Shown piece after piece: positions 17,844 to 27,994 of a stretch of 64,000 bases of DNA. The DNA is taken from NCBI RefSeq assembly GCF_000258175.1, contig NZ_JH636049.1, forward strand, positions 3,573,482 to 3,637,481, written 5' to 3'. This DNA is from Saccharomonospora xinjiangensis XJ-54 (GTDB lineage: Bacteria; Actinomycetota; Actinomycetes; Mycobacteriales; Pseudonocardiaceae). The translations under genes and the position numbers were made by a program. The stretch's first letter is position 1; every line of letters begins with the position of its first letter. A model generated the notes under the pieces. The model did no database searches and was not told where the DNA came from. It saw only the letters and a program-made list of their open reading frames with translations.

Positions 17844-18845
17844 GTGACTCACGTGTCCGACCCTGCCCCGAACCCGCACGCTACCGCCGACGAGGTTCAG
17901 GCCGCGTTCAAGGACCCCAAACTCGCCAACGTGCTCTACCACGACTGGGAAGCCGGCACGTACGACGAGAAGTGGTCGATCTCCTACGACGAGCGGTGCA
18001 TCGCCTACGCCACCGACGTGTTCAATGCCGTCGCGGGCGACTTATCCAATGCCGTCGCGGGCACGCAGGAGCAGCCCTACGGCCACGCCATGGAACTGGG
18101 CAGCGGCACCGGGTTCTTCCTGCTCAACCTGATGCAGGGCGGAGTGATCAAAAAGGGGTCGGTCACCGACCTCTCGCCCGGCATGGTCCAGGTGGCGCTG
18201 CGCAACGCCGCGAACCTGGGGCTCGACGTTGACGGCCGGGTCGCCGACGCGGAGCGCATCCCGTACGACGACAACAGTTTCGACCTCGTCGTCGGGCACG
18301 CGGTGCTGCACCACATTCCGGACGTGCCCGCGGCGTTGCGCGAGGTGCTGCGGGTGCTCAAGCCGGGCGGCCGGTTCGTGTTCGCGGGCGAGCCGACCAA
18401 GATCGGCGATTTCTACGCCCGCAGGCTCGGCAGGCTCACCTGGTGGCTGACCACCAACCTCACCAAGCTGCCGCCGCTGCGCGCGTGGCGAAGGCCGCAG
18501 ACCGAACTCGACGAATCGTCGCGGGCCGCGGCGCTTGAGGCGGTGGTCGATCTGCACACGTTCGATCCGACCGAACTGGAACGCATGAGTCGCGGCGCGG
18601 GCGCGGTGGACGTGCGCGCGGTGACCGACGAGTTCAGCGCCGCGCTGGTCGGGTGGCCGATCCGCACGTTCGAGGCCGCGGTGCCGCAGGAGAAGCTGAC
18701 ACTGCGCTGGCGGCTTTTCGCCTACCGCGCGTGGTTGCGGCTCTCGGCACTCGATCGCACGGTGCTGTCCAAGGTGCTGCCGAGGGAGCTGTTCTACAAC
18801 GTGATGATCACCGGGACGAAGCCGTCCGCGCCTGAGCGACTGTAG
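17844..18845 (+). CDS. Class I SAM-dependent methyltransferase
   Basis: A 333-residue methyltransferase of the Methyltransf_11 type. Motif I is AMELGSGTGFF (about residues 74-84), followed by DAERIPYDDNSFDLVVGHAV and LRVLKPGGRF. The C-terminal third is longer than the domain and may bind substrate. GTG 17844 directly follows the echA stop. A 16-bp direct repeat (18023-18038 and 18047-18062, 24-bp period) encodes FNAVAGDLSNAVAG, a recent in-frame eight-residue duplication ahead of motif I. Substrate unknown. Confidence 0.88.
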   Translation: MTHVSDPAPNPHATADEVQAAFKDPKLANVLYHDWEAGTYDEKWSISYDERCIAYATDVFNAVAGDLSNAVAGTQEQPYGHAMELGSGTGFFLLNLMQGGVIKKGSVTDLSPGMVQVALRNAANLGLDVDGRVADAERIPYDDNSFDLVVGHAVLHHIPDVPAALREVLRVLKPGGRFVFAGEPTKIGDFYARRLGRLTWWLTTNLTKLPPLRAWRRPQTELDESSRAAALEAVVDLHTFDPTELERMSRGAGAVDVRAVTDEFSAALVGWPIRTFEAAVPQEKLTLRWRLFAYRAWLRLSALDRTVLSKVLPRELFYNVMITGTKPSAPERL

Positions 18846-18850
18846 GTCTC

Positions 18851-20050
18851 GTGGCGTACGGCTTCTCTCTCGACGACGTCGCGTTCCTGCGTTCGCGGGA
18901 GGGCCGGGAGGCGTTGGAGGCGTGTTCCGGTCTCGCGTTGACGGAGGGGAGCAGGCTGGCCGACGTCGCAGAGGCACGCCGTGTCGTCGGCAGGCAACAC
19001 GCCGCCGCCGTGCTGGAGACGCTGCTGCTGCGGCGCAAGGCCGAGGCCAAAGTGGACGGTGGAGGCCGGTGGCTGTTCACGGACGCCGCGCTCCAGCAGG
19101 CGAGCGCGGCACCGGTGGCCGCTCACCGGGCAGGCAGGCTCGCGGGCCGCGACGTTCACGACGTGACGTGTTCCGTCGGCGCCGATCTCGTTGCACTGGC
19201 GCGGACAGCGCGGCGGTGCGTGGGGTCCGATGTGGACGAGGTTCGGCTGGCCATGGCCGCGCACAACTGCGCTGTCTCCGGTGTCTCCCCCGCGCTCGTG
19301 CGCGCGGACGCCTTGCACCCGGTGACTCGCGAGACCATCGTGGTGGCCGACCCGGCTCGCCGCGATGCAGCGGGTCGGCGCCGCTGGCGGCCGGAGGACT
19401 TCGTCCCCGCGCTCGACGACCTCGCCGCCACCTATGCGGGACGGCCACTGGCCGTGAAGTGTGCTCCGGGAATCGACCCGAAGGCCGCCCCGTGGGCGAG
19501 CGAGGTCGAGATCATCTCGCTCGACGGCAGGGTGCGGGAGGCGGCTCTGCTGAGCGAGGGCCTCGCCACGGCATCGCGCAGGGCGACGGTCCTGAGGTCG
19601 GACGGCGGTGGGTGGTCGATCACCGACGCCGAACCCGACGACGTCCCGGTGGGCGAGGCCGGGCAGTGGATCGTCGATCCGGACGGGGCCGTGGTGCGGG
19701 CCGGGCTCGTGCGGCATTACGCGGCCCGGCACGGCTTGTGGCAGCTCGACCCGCGCATCGCCTACCTGACCGGCGACACCCCTCCTCCGGGTGTGCGCGC
19801 GTTCAGGGTCCTGGACTCCGGTCGCTTCACCGAGAAGGCACTGCGGGCGCTGCTGCGCCGTCACGACGTGGGGCGGCTGGAGATCCTCGTGCGCGGTGTT
19901 GACGTCGATCCGGACGCACTGCGGCGCAGGCTGAAACCTCGTGGCGCTGCGGAGGCCAGCGTGGTGATCACGCGTATCGGCCGCACGGCCGTGGCGTTCC
20001 TCTGCCGCGCCGAGCGGATACCGGACGCACCGGTCGCACCGCACGACTGA
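18851..20050 (+). CDS. SAM-methyltransferase-like protein with THUMP-like C-terminus
   Basis: A 399-residue protein of the actinobacterial 'class I SAM-dependent methyltransferase/THUMP-like' family. The central Rossmann region has DVTCSVGADLVALA (motif I) and VVADPARRDAAGRRRW in the catalytic DPxR position. The C-terminal part (EKALRALLRRHDVGRLEILV onward) is THUMP-like, which suggests RNA binding and possibly rRNA or tRNA methylation. GTG 18851 starts 5 bp after the preceding methyltransferase. The RNA target is unproven. Confidence 0.8.
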   Translation: MAYGFSLDDVAFLRSREGREALEACSGLALTEGSRLADVAEARRVVGRQHAAAVLETLLLRRKAEAKVDGGGRWLFTDAALQQASAAPVAAHRAGRLAGRDVHDVTCSVGADLVALARTARRCVGSDVDEVRLAMAAHNCAVSGVSPALVRADALHPVTRETIVVADPARRDAAGRRRWRPEDFVPALDDLAATYAGRPLAVKCAPGIDPKAAPWASEVEIISLDGRVREAALLSEGLATASRRATVLRSDGGGWSITDAEPDDVPVGEAGQWIVDPDGAVVRAGLVRHYAARHGLWQLDPRIAYLTGDTPPPGVRAFRVLDSGRFTEKALRALLRRHDVGRLEILVRGVDVDPDALRRRLKPRGAAEASVVITRIGRTAVAFLCRAERIPDAPVAPHD

Positions 20051-20169
20051 GAGCGGCGGTCGTGCCGCTGGACGCGGTGATGAGCAGGAGCCTCGGGCGT
20101 CTGCCCGTGTGTCCGGTTCGTAGCGCGCGAACCTGCGCGGATTGTCGGTCGCGGCGGGACACTGGGCGT

Positions 20170-20388
20170 ATGTGCCGAAACATCAAGACTCTGCGGCCGC
20201 CATTCGCCGAGGGCGTGACCGAGGCCGACATCCGGGCGGCCGCACTGCAATACGTGCGCAAGGTGTCCGGGTTCCAGCGGCCTGCGGCCCACAACGCCGA
20301 GGCGTTCGAGCGCGCTGTGGACGCCGTCGAGATGGCGACGGCGGAGCTGTTGTCGTCGTTGCGCGTGCGGGGTGCCCCCGCTCGCTGA
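20170..20388 (+). CDS. DUF2277 domain protein
   Basis: A 72-residue protein starting MCRNIKTLRPPFAEG, with YVRKVSGFQRPAAHN in the middle, the defining blocks of DUF2277. Function unknown; the family is widespread in actinobacteria as a single small gene. The start ATG 20170 was fixed by this conserved N-terminus, although the frame is open further upstream. It is convergent with the yqeY gene 84 bp away. Confidence 0.88.
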   Translation: MCRNIKTLRPPFAEGVTEADIRAAALQYVRKVSGFQRPAAHNAEAFERAVDAVEMATAELLSSLRVRGAPAR

Positions 20389-20472
20389 ACGCACTGCCGT
20401 CGCGGTCGGCGGTGAGCGCACGCCCTCGTCGAGGTGCGGGCGGCTGAGGGGAGTTCTCGCCCGACCCTGCCC

Positions 20473-20841
20473 TCAGCGCACCAGGTGCCGGGTCAGCACC
20501 TCGGCTTCCGCCCTGAGCCGTTCGGCGTGATCGGCTCGGCCCAGCCGCTCGTACTCGTCGGCAGCGGCCGTCCGCTCCCGGACCTCGTTCTCGACGATCT
20601 CCCGCAGTTGGGTGTCGGTGAGTTCGCGTCTTTCCGTCTCCGTCGCGCCGACACCGCTCGCGGCTCCCGCCACATGCTCGCCGCCGAGGCCGGCGACCGG
20701 CGCACTGTCGATCGGCGCACTGTCGATCGGGACGGCCTCGGCGTTGTCGATGGCGCCCAGCGCGGAGCGCAGCGCCGCGAGGGCGACACGGTCGCGGGCC
20801 TTGAGCGCGGTGGTCAGGTGCTGGCGCAGCGCAGCGCGCAT
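20473..20841 (-). CDS. GatB/YqeY domain protein
   Basis: A 122-residue YqeY-type protein, related to the tail domain of the Glu-tRNA amidotransferase subunit GatB. Conserved features: LTTALKARDRVALAALRSAL and LREIVENEVRERTAAADEYE. Its cellular role is not established. A 15-bp near-perfect duplication gives IDSAPIDSAP in a loop. ATG 20841 follows a GGGGG-rich site. It is divergent from a TetR gene with a shared palindromic operator, so TetR control is plausible. Confidence 0.85.
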   Translation of the reverse strand: MRAALRQHLTTALKARDRVALAALRSALGAIDNAEAVPIDSAPIDSAPVAGLGGEHVAGAASGVGATETERRELTDTQLREIVENEVRERTAAADEYERLGRADHAERLRAEAEVLTRHLVR

Positions 20842-20869
20842 GATGGGACCCCCGTTCCGATGAAGAGAC

Positions 20870-20897
20870 GTTTCACAATACGACTGTATGATGAAAC
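20870..20897. promoter_or_regulatory. TetR-type operator between yqeY and tetR
   Basis: GTTTCACAATAC (20870-20881) and the complement of 20886-20897 (GTTTCATCATAC) match at 10 of 12 positions around a 4-bp spacer. TATGAT (20887-20892), a near-consensus -10 placed 6 nt before ATG 20899, lies inside the right arm, so binding there would block tetR transcription. It could also affect the divergent yqeY. Confidence 0.6.
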
Positions 20898-20898
20898 T

Positions 20899-21552
20899 AT
20901 GCCACGGGTTGTCGATCACGACGAGCGCCGGAACCGGATCGCGTGGGCGTTCCAGCGGCTGCTGGCCACTGAAGGGTTCGCCGCTGCCTCCTTCTCCAAG
21001 GTCGCGGCCGAGGCGGGCGTTTCGGTCGGGCTCATCCAGCACTACTTCGCGGGCAGGGACGCCCTGCTGCGCTTCGCCTACGACGACGCGGGGTCTCGTC
21101 TGAGCGAGCGGGTGCGCCTGCGGGGCAGGGGAGGTGAGGCCGCCGGTCATCCGCTCGCGCGCGTGCTGCTCGACACGCTCGTGGAATTGCTGCCTCTCGA
21201 CGAGGAGCGAGACCTCGAATACCGGGTGCGGCAGAGCTTGCAGGCGCAGGCGCTGCATCACACGGGGCTCGCGGAGGTGGCGCGCAGGGCGGGTGGTGAT
21301 CTCCTTCGCCATGTCGCGGCTGTGGTCGAGTACGGCAAGGAACGTGGTGAGGTCGAGTCCGGGGTGGACGGGGTGCTCGCCGCGCGGACCATTCTCGCCA
21401 CCGTGCAGGGGCTGGCCGATCAGGTCGCGCTCTCGGGTGCGGGCACCTTCCCCGCGCCCGAACTGCTGCGGCGGGTCATCGCCACCGTGTTCACCGGCGG
21501 GATCGGCCTTCCTGGGCGCGACGTCGCCGGAGACTCCGTTCCGGAGACGTGA
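20899..21552 (+). CDS. TetR-family transcriptional regulator
   Basis: A 217-residue TetR protein. The helix-turn-helix is at about residues 30-52 (SFSKVAAEAGVSVGLIQHYF), followed by a TetR_C ligand domain. ATG 20899 lies 6 nt after a strong -10, giving a leaderless start inside an operator. GTG 21549 would overlap its stop, but the carboxylesterase more likely starts at 21639. Ligand unknown; an ester or drug-like compound would suit the neighbouring esterase. Confidence 0.92.
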   Translation: MPRVVDHDERRNRIAWAFQRLLATEGFAAASFSKVAAEAGVSVGLIQHYFAGRDALLRFAYDDAGSRLSERVRLRGRGGEAAGHPLARVLLDTLVELLPLDEERDLEYRVRQSLQAQALHHTGLAEVARRAGGDLLRHVAAVVEYGKERGEVESGVDGVLAARTILATVQGLADQVALSGAGTFPAPELLRRVIATVFTGGIGLPGRDVAGDSVPET

Positions 21553-21606
21553 ACCCTCTGCCGTTCCCGGTTCGGCGGCGAGCCGCCCTGTTGCTACGGT
21601 TGCCAT

Positions 21607-21642
21607 ATGAGCTTATTGCAAAAATCGGAGGCCGCGCGGTGA
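21607..21642 (+). CDS. Possible 11-residue leaderless upstream ORF
   Basis: ATG 21607 lies 6 nt after TACGGT (21595-21600). The frame reads MSLLQKSEAAR and stops at TGA 21640-21642, overlapping the esterase GTG 21639 as GTGA. GGAGG (21627-21631) inside this ORF is the ribosome site for the esterase. The mini-ORF may tune translation of the enzyme. Its A/T-rich codons (TTA TTG CAA AAA) are unlike the surroundings. Confidence 0.4.
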   Translation: MSLLQKSEAAR

Positions 21643-23150
21643 CCCGGCACGTGACGGTGCGGCTGACGAACGGCACCGTTCGGGGCCGCCGCGATGAAGG
21701 ACACCTTGTGTTTCGTGGTGTCCCCTATGCCGCTGCCCCGGTCGGGGAGCTGCGCTGGCGGGCACCGGCACCGGTCGAGCCGTGGTCCGGCGTCCGTGAC
21801 GCGACGGTGCCGGGGAACCCCGCACCGCAGCTCGCCCAGCCGTTCGCCGATGCCACCTCCCTCGACGAGGACTGCCTGACACTCGACATCACCGCGCCGG
21901 ACGACGCCGTCGAAGGCGCGGGCAAACCGGTGCTGGTGTGGTTGCACGGCGGTGGCGGCACGAACGGAAGCGCTGGCGACTACGACGCGGCAAGGCTCGC
22001 CGTCACCGGTGATGTCGTCGTGGTGAAACCGAATTTCCGGCTCGGTGTGCTGTCCTGTTTCGCCTATCCGGGGCTGGACGGCAGCGGAACATTCGGTCTA
22101 CTGGATCACCAGGCCGTGTTGCGCTGGGTGAGGCGGGAGATCACCCGGTTCGGCGGCGATCCGGGCAATGTGACGCTCGGCGGCGAGTCCTACGGCGCGC
22201 TGATGGTCGCAGCGCACCTGACCTCGCCAGGGTCGGCGGGGCTGTTCCACCGAGCGATCCTGCACAGCGCCTTCTCCGTGCTGGGCTCCACACCGGCGCA
22301 CGTGTTCGTCCCCGGACTTCCCGCGTTGCCCCCGAGGTGGTCGCCGCTGGCCGAGGCGCAGCAACTCGGCGCCGCCGTCGCCGCCGAGCAGGGCTGGGTG
22401 AAGCCGGGCAGCGACCCGGACTCGGCGCTCGCGCAGCTCCGCCGCGTCCCGGTGAAGGACCTGCTTCAGGCATCCGGGTCGTTCATCCGTCCTGCGTTCG
22501 GCGGGGCCGTCCTGCCCTCCTCGCCCGCGACGGCGATCGCCGAGGGCCGGTTCCACCGGGTGCCGGTGCTGCTCGGGGCCACCCGCGACGAGGCCAGGTT
22601 CTTCGTCGGGCTCTTCGCCGACGCCGCGGGCAATCCCGTCACAGCCGAGACCTTCCCCCGGCTGCTGGCCGAGGCGTTCGGGGACGCGGCCGACGACGTC
22701 GCCGCGCGCTACCCGCTCACCGACTTCGCGACGCCCAGCCTCGCGTGGGCGCGGATCAGCACCGACCGGGCGTGGGCACGGCCCACCTGGGACGTGGCCG
22801 GTGCGTTCGCGGCCCACACGGGCACCTGGTTCTACGAGTTCGCCGACCGCGACGCACCACCGCCGCTCCCGCTTCCCGGCCTTGAGCCCGGCGCCCAGCA
22901 CGCCGCCGACCTGCCATACCTGTTCGATGTGGCTGGCGCACCGCCGTTGTCGGCGGCGCAGCGCGCACTCGGCGAGCGGATGATCCGCTACTGGACGGCC
23001 TTCGCCGCCCACGGAGCCCCTGCCTGTCCAGGGCTGCCCGGCTGGCCGGGTTTCGACACCGGCCACGTCCAGTCGCTCGCGCCCGGGGAAATCGGCGGAA
23101 CCGACTACGCCGCCGACCACCGCCTCGACTTCTGGGCGCGTCTGCCGTGA
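21639..23150 (+). CDS. Type-B carboxylesterase
   Basis: A 503-residue alpha/beta hydrolase of the type-B carboxylesterase/para-nitrobenzyl esterase family. Motifs: FRGVPYAAAPVGELRW, EDCLTLDI, oxyanion WLHGGGG, and nucleophile elbow GGESYGAL (serine about residue 190; the usual GESAGG has Y for A). A C-terminal histidine is in YWTAFAAHGAP. GTG 21639 has GGAGG 7 nt upstream; an in-frame GTG at 21549 is less supported. No signal peptide, so cytosolic. It overlaps by 4 bp the open frame that leads to the AraC gene. Confidence 0.9.
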   Translation: MTRHVTVRLTNGTVRGRRDEGHLVFRGVPYAAAPVGELRWRAPAPVEPWSGVRDATVPGNPAPQLAQPFADATSLDEDCLTLDITAPDDAVEGAGKPVLVWLHGGGGTNGSAGDYDAARLAVTGDVVVVKPNFRLGVLSCFAYPGLDGSGTFGLLDHQAVLRWVRREITRFGGDPGNVTLGGESYGALMVAAHLTSPGSAGLFHRAILHSAFSVLGSTPAHVFVPGLPALPPRWSPLAEAQQLGAAVAAEQGWVKPGSDPDSALAQLRRVPVKDLLQASGSFIRPAFGGAVLPSSPATAIAEGRFHRVPVLLGATRDEARFFVGLFADAAGNPVTAETFPRLLAEAFGDAADDVAARYPLTDFATPSLAWARISTDRAWARPTWDVAGAFAAHTGTWFYEFADRDAPPPLPLPGLEPGAQHAADLPYLFDVAGAPPLSAAQRALGERMIRYWTAFAAHGAPACPGLPGWPGFDTGHVQSLAPGEIGGTDYAADHRLDFWARLP

Positions 23151-23206
23151 GAGCGGCGAGGAGTGTGCGCGGCCAGATCGGGAGGTGGGACGTAGGATGC
23201 CGACTT

Positions 23207-23686
23207 GTGACAGCCTCCTCGTCGGCGGGGTGGCCGAGGACGACGTCACCGCCGTCATCCCCGGAGCAGTACCTGCGTGATCTCGCACTGCTGCGCCGAG
23301 TCCGGGACCGCATCGACAGGGAGTACGCGCGACCGCTGAACGTGGAGGCGCTCGCCCGTGGCGTCACCATGTCGGCTGGGCATTTGAGCCGTCAGTTCCG
23401 GCGCGCCTACGGGGAGTCGCCGTACTCGTATCTCATGACCCGCCGGATCGAACGCGCGATGGCGCTGCTGCGGCGGGGCGACCTCAGCGTCACCGAGGTC
23501 TGCTTCGCCGTCGGCTGTTCTTCGCTCGGCACCTTCAGCAGCCGGTTCACCGAACTGGTCGGTGTCCCGCCCAGCGTCTACCGGCGTGAGTCGGCGCGCG
23601 AGGCCGAGGGCATTCCGCCGTGCGTGGCGAAGCGGGTCACGAGACCGGTCAGGAATCGAGAAGCGTCGGCGTCCTGGGCGCAATAG
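23207..23686 (+). CDS. AraC-family transcriptional regulator (DNA-binding domain only)
   Basis: A 159-residue protein that is almost only the double helix-turn-helix of AraC/XylS proteins: RPLNVEALARGVTMSAGHLS, then FRRAYGESPYSYLMTRRIER and VTEVCFAVGCSSLGTFSSRF. There is no N-terminal ligand domain. GTG 23207 lies 8 nt after TAGGAT (23193-23198); an alternative GTG at 23147 overlaps the esterase stop. The following VOC gene begins 9 bp after the stop, and its -10 overlaps this stop codon. Confidence 0.85.
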   Translation: MTASSSAGWPRTTSPPSSPEQYLRDLALLRRVRDRIDREYARPLNVEALARGVTMSAGHLSRQFRRAYGESPYSYLMTRRIERAMALLRRGDLSVTEVCFAVGCSSLGTFSSRFTELVGVPPSVYRRESAREAEGIPPCVAKRVTRPVRNREASASWAQ

Positions 23687-23695
23687 CGTGAGGTC

Positions 23696-24115
23696 ATGAC
23701 CGAAACAGACCTCACCATCCACCAGGCATTCCTGCCGCACACCGACCCGGAAGCCGCGCTGGCCTTCTACCGCGACACGCTCGGTTTCGACGTCCGCAAC
23801 GAGGTCGAGTACCAGGGCATGCACTGGATCACGGTGGGCCCTCCGAGCCAGCCAGGCACGTCCATCGTGCTGCATCCGCCTGCCGCCGACCCCGGCATCA
23901 CCGACGAGGAACGCCGCACGATCGCCGAGATGATGGCCAAGGGCACCTTCGCGGGCATCAACCTGGCCACGAAGGATCTCGACGCCACGTTCGAGCGGTT
24001 GCAGGCCGGTGACGCCGACGTCGTTCAGGAACCGACCGACCAGCCGTGGGGCATCCGCGACTGCGCCTTCCGCGACCCGGCAGGCAACATGATCCGGATC
24101 TTCGAACAACGCTGA
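23696..24115 (+). CDS. VOC-family (glyoxalase-like) protein
   Basis: A 139-residue VOC-fold protein with paired beta-alpha-beta-beta-beta modules: FLPHTDPEAALAFYRDTLGF at the start and RDPAGNMIRIFEQR at the end, where E is the usual last metal ligand. It could be a metal-dependent lyase, dioxygenase or drug-binding protein; the substrate cannot be told. ATG 23696 lies 6 nt after TAGCGT (23684-23689), whose TAG is the AraC stop, so a promoter is embedded in that gene's end. Confidence 0.85.
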   Translation: MTETDLTIHQAFLPHTDPEAALAFYRDTLGFDVRNEVEYQGMHWITVGPPSQPGTSIVLHPPAADPGITDEERRTIAEMMAKGTFAGINLATKDLDATFERLQAGDADVVQEPTDQPWGIRDCAFRDPAGNMIRIFEQR

Positions 24116-24220
24116 TCGGACCGTCGGAAGTGTCCGCCCTGCGCTCGCATGCGGGGCGGGCACTGCCTGCCGTCAGACGCGAGACCCGAGAACTTCCGAG
24201 CCGACGAGGAGCCGATCACG

Positions 24221-26611
<2,391 letters not shown>

Positions 26612-26766
26612 GGAGGCGTGACCAGGCGCGGGTACGAATGCGTCGGCGGTTCGGGAGGTATCGTCGGTCTGCGCTTCGTCGGGGGTTCGGCAGCGGTGGG
26701 AGGCCAGGGCGTGACCCACTGACGGTGACGAGCCAGCGCACCCGGCCCCGTGCTGGTGACGGCACA

Positions 26767-26784
26767 GCTCGCCGTGCGGCGAGC
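26767..26784 (+). other. Palindrome in the 228-bp gap after the UvrA-like gene
   Basis: GCTCGCCG-TG-CGGCGAGC forms a perfect stem. It is the only strong structure I see between 26612 and 26839. No convincing gene lies in this gap: a 76-codon arginine-rich frame there has no ribosome site and looks random. The palindrome may be a terminator or an operator for the following gene. Confidence 0.3.
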
Positions 26785-26839
26785 GCGACGACGGATTTCC
26801 GCCAGCGGGGCGAGGGCGGGACGGTGCACTGTGGATAGA

Positions 26840-27277
26840 ATGAGCGATCCACTCACGACAGACGCTGTTTCCGTGCTTGAGGGTATGTACGCCGCCGAGG
26901 CCGAGTACCTCGCGGCAGGCGGACCCGGGAGTGCGTCGTTCGCACCGCTCGCTCCGTTCTTCGCGCACGACGTCGTGCTTCACCAGGCGGAGAACCTCCC
27001 CTATGGCGGTCCGTGGCGTGGCCATGACGGTCTGGAGCGCTTCTTTCTCGCCATGAGCCGGACGTGGGAGACCTTCGAGATGGTGGAACAGGAGTTCCTG
27101 TCGCACACCAGCCCGCTCGTCGTTCTCACGCAGGTGCGGGCCCGCGCTCGGGCAACCGGGGCCGAACTCCAGTTCCCGATCATTCAGACGATCACCGTGG
27201 AGCACGGGCGCATCAGCGAGGTGCGCCCGTTCTACTGGGACACCGCCGCCGTGGCGGAGGCGTGCTCGACCCGCTGA
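26840..27277 (+). CDS. SnoaL/NTF2-like protein
   Basis: A 145-residue cone-shaped alpha+beta-barrel protein of the SnoaL-like ketosteroid-isomerase family. Supporting segments are YAAEAEYLA, FFAHDVVLHQAENLPYGGPW, GHDGLERFFLAMSRTW and ITVEHGRISEVRPFYWDTA, where DTA ends the typical family pattern. Catalytic role unknown; members serve as isomerases, hydrolases or binding proteins. ATG 26840 was chosen for the SDPLTTDAV start. It is convergent with the DUF6223 gene. Confidence 0.85.
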   Translation: MSDPLTTDAVSVLEGMYAAEAEYLAAGGPGSASFAPLAPFFAHDVVLHQAENLPYGGPWRGHDGLERFFLAMSRTWETFEMVEQEFLSHTSPLVVLTQVRARARATGAELQFPIIQTITVEHGRISEVRPFYWDTAAVAEACSTR

Positions 27278-27370
27278 CGCCGCAAGGACGGTCCCGAATC
27301 CGCTACGACCGCCGCGCCACGACGTCGGCACGCGCGGCAGAGAGTCGAGACCCCGCCGCACGTGTACCGG

Positions 27371-27709
27371 TCAGGCGGTGCGGCGGGCGCGAGCCAGCGC
27401 GAGCGAGCCGAGAGCGACGGCGATCAAGCCGACCGCGATGGCAAGGTAGCCGCCGACGATGCCGTAGCCGGTGCCGGGACCGCCTTCGGCCGCCGCGACG
27501 ACACCGCCACCTGCCACCGCGCTCGCCACTCCCGCGCCCAGTGCCATGATCGCGCCCTTCGGTTTGGTTCCTGTGCCGAGCCGACTGGAGGGACGCGCGA
27601 GTGCCACGCCGCCCAGCACCGCGCCGACCAGTCCCACCACCGCGCCGACCAGGGACCAGAACCTGCCGGAGGTCAGGGTGTAGGAATCGACGGCTGACGA
27701 CTGTGCCAC
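27371..27709 (-). CDS. Small membrane protein, DUF6223-like
   Basis: A 112-residue protein with three hydrophobic segments (FWSLVGAVVGLVGAVLGGVA, AIMALGAGVASAVAGGGVVA, GGYLAIAVGLIAVALGSLAL), Gly/Ala-rich, ending in a basic tail. The GGPGTGYGIVGGYLA block matches the DUF6223 pattern of actinobacteria. GTG 27709 was chosen because VAQSSAVDSYTLTSGRFW opens the conserved part; upstream in-frame sequence is not hydrophobic or conserved in character. It is divergent from the two-component system. Function unknown. Confidence 0.7.
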   Translation of the reverse strand: MAQSSAVDSYTLTSGRFWSLVGAVVGLVGAVLGGVALARPSSRLGTGTKPKGAIMALGAGVASAVAGGGVVAAAEGGPGTGYGIVGGYLAIAVGLIAVALGSLALARARRTA

Positions 27710-27918
27710 GGCGTGCGCGAGCAGGTCGGCGGGACTGCGGACAGGGAAGCGAGTGCGGAATGGACGGACATGGCGGCTTTCGTTCCTTCCTGTGACGGGA
27801 TGGGGCCTTTCGAGCATGTCCCCGGATCGCACCGTGTGACGTCGCGCGTGCGTGGGAAATCTGCGCTGCCACGCCCGGTGTGGTCGCCTACGGCGGGCGT
27901 GGGCGAACCGGGAACGGT

Positions 27919-27936
27919 CTACCGCGGTTGTGGTAG
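27919..27936. promoter_or_regulatory. Dyad in the 285-bp gap before the histidine kinase
   Basis: CTACC, eight bases, GGTAG (27919-27936), with ACCGCGGT nested, lies about 60 bp before the kinase start. It is a possible response-regulator site. The remainder of 27710-27994 shows nothing else clear apart from the kinase -10 TAGGGT (27983-27988). Confidence 0.25.
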
Positions 27937-27994
27937 CCGCAGAATCGTCTTCCGGTGGGAGTCGCAGGCGCGAGCCGTCGAATAGGGTGCACGC

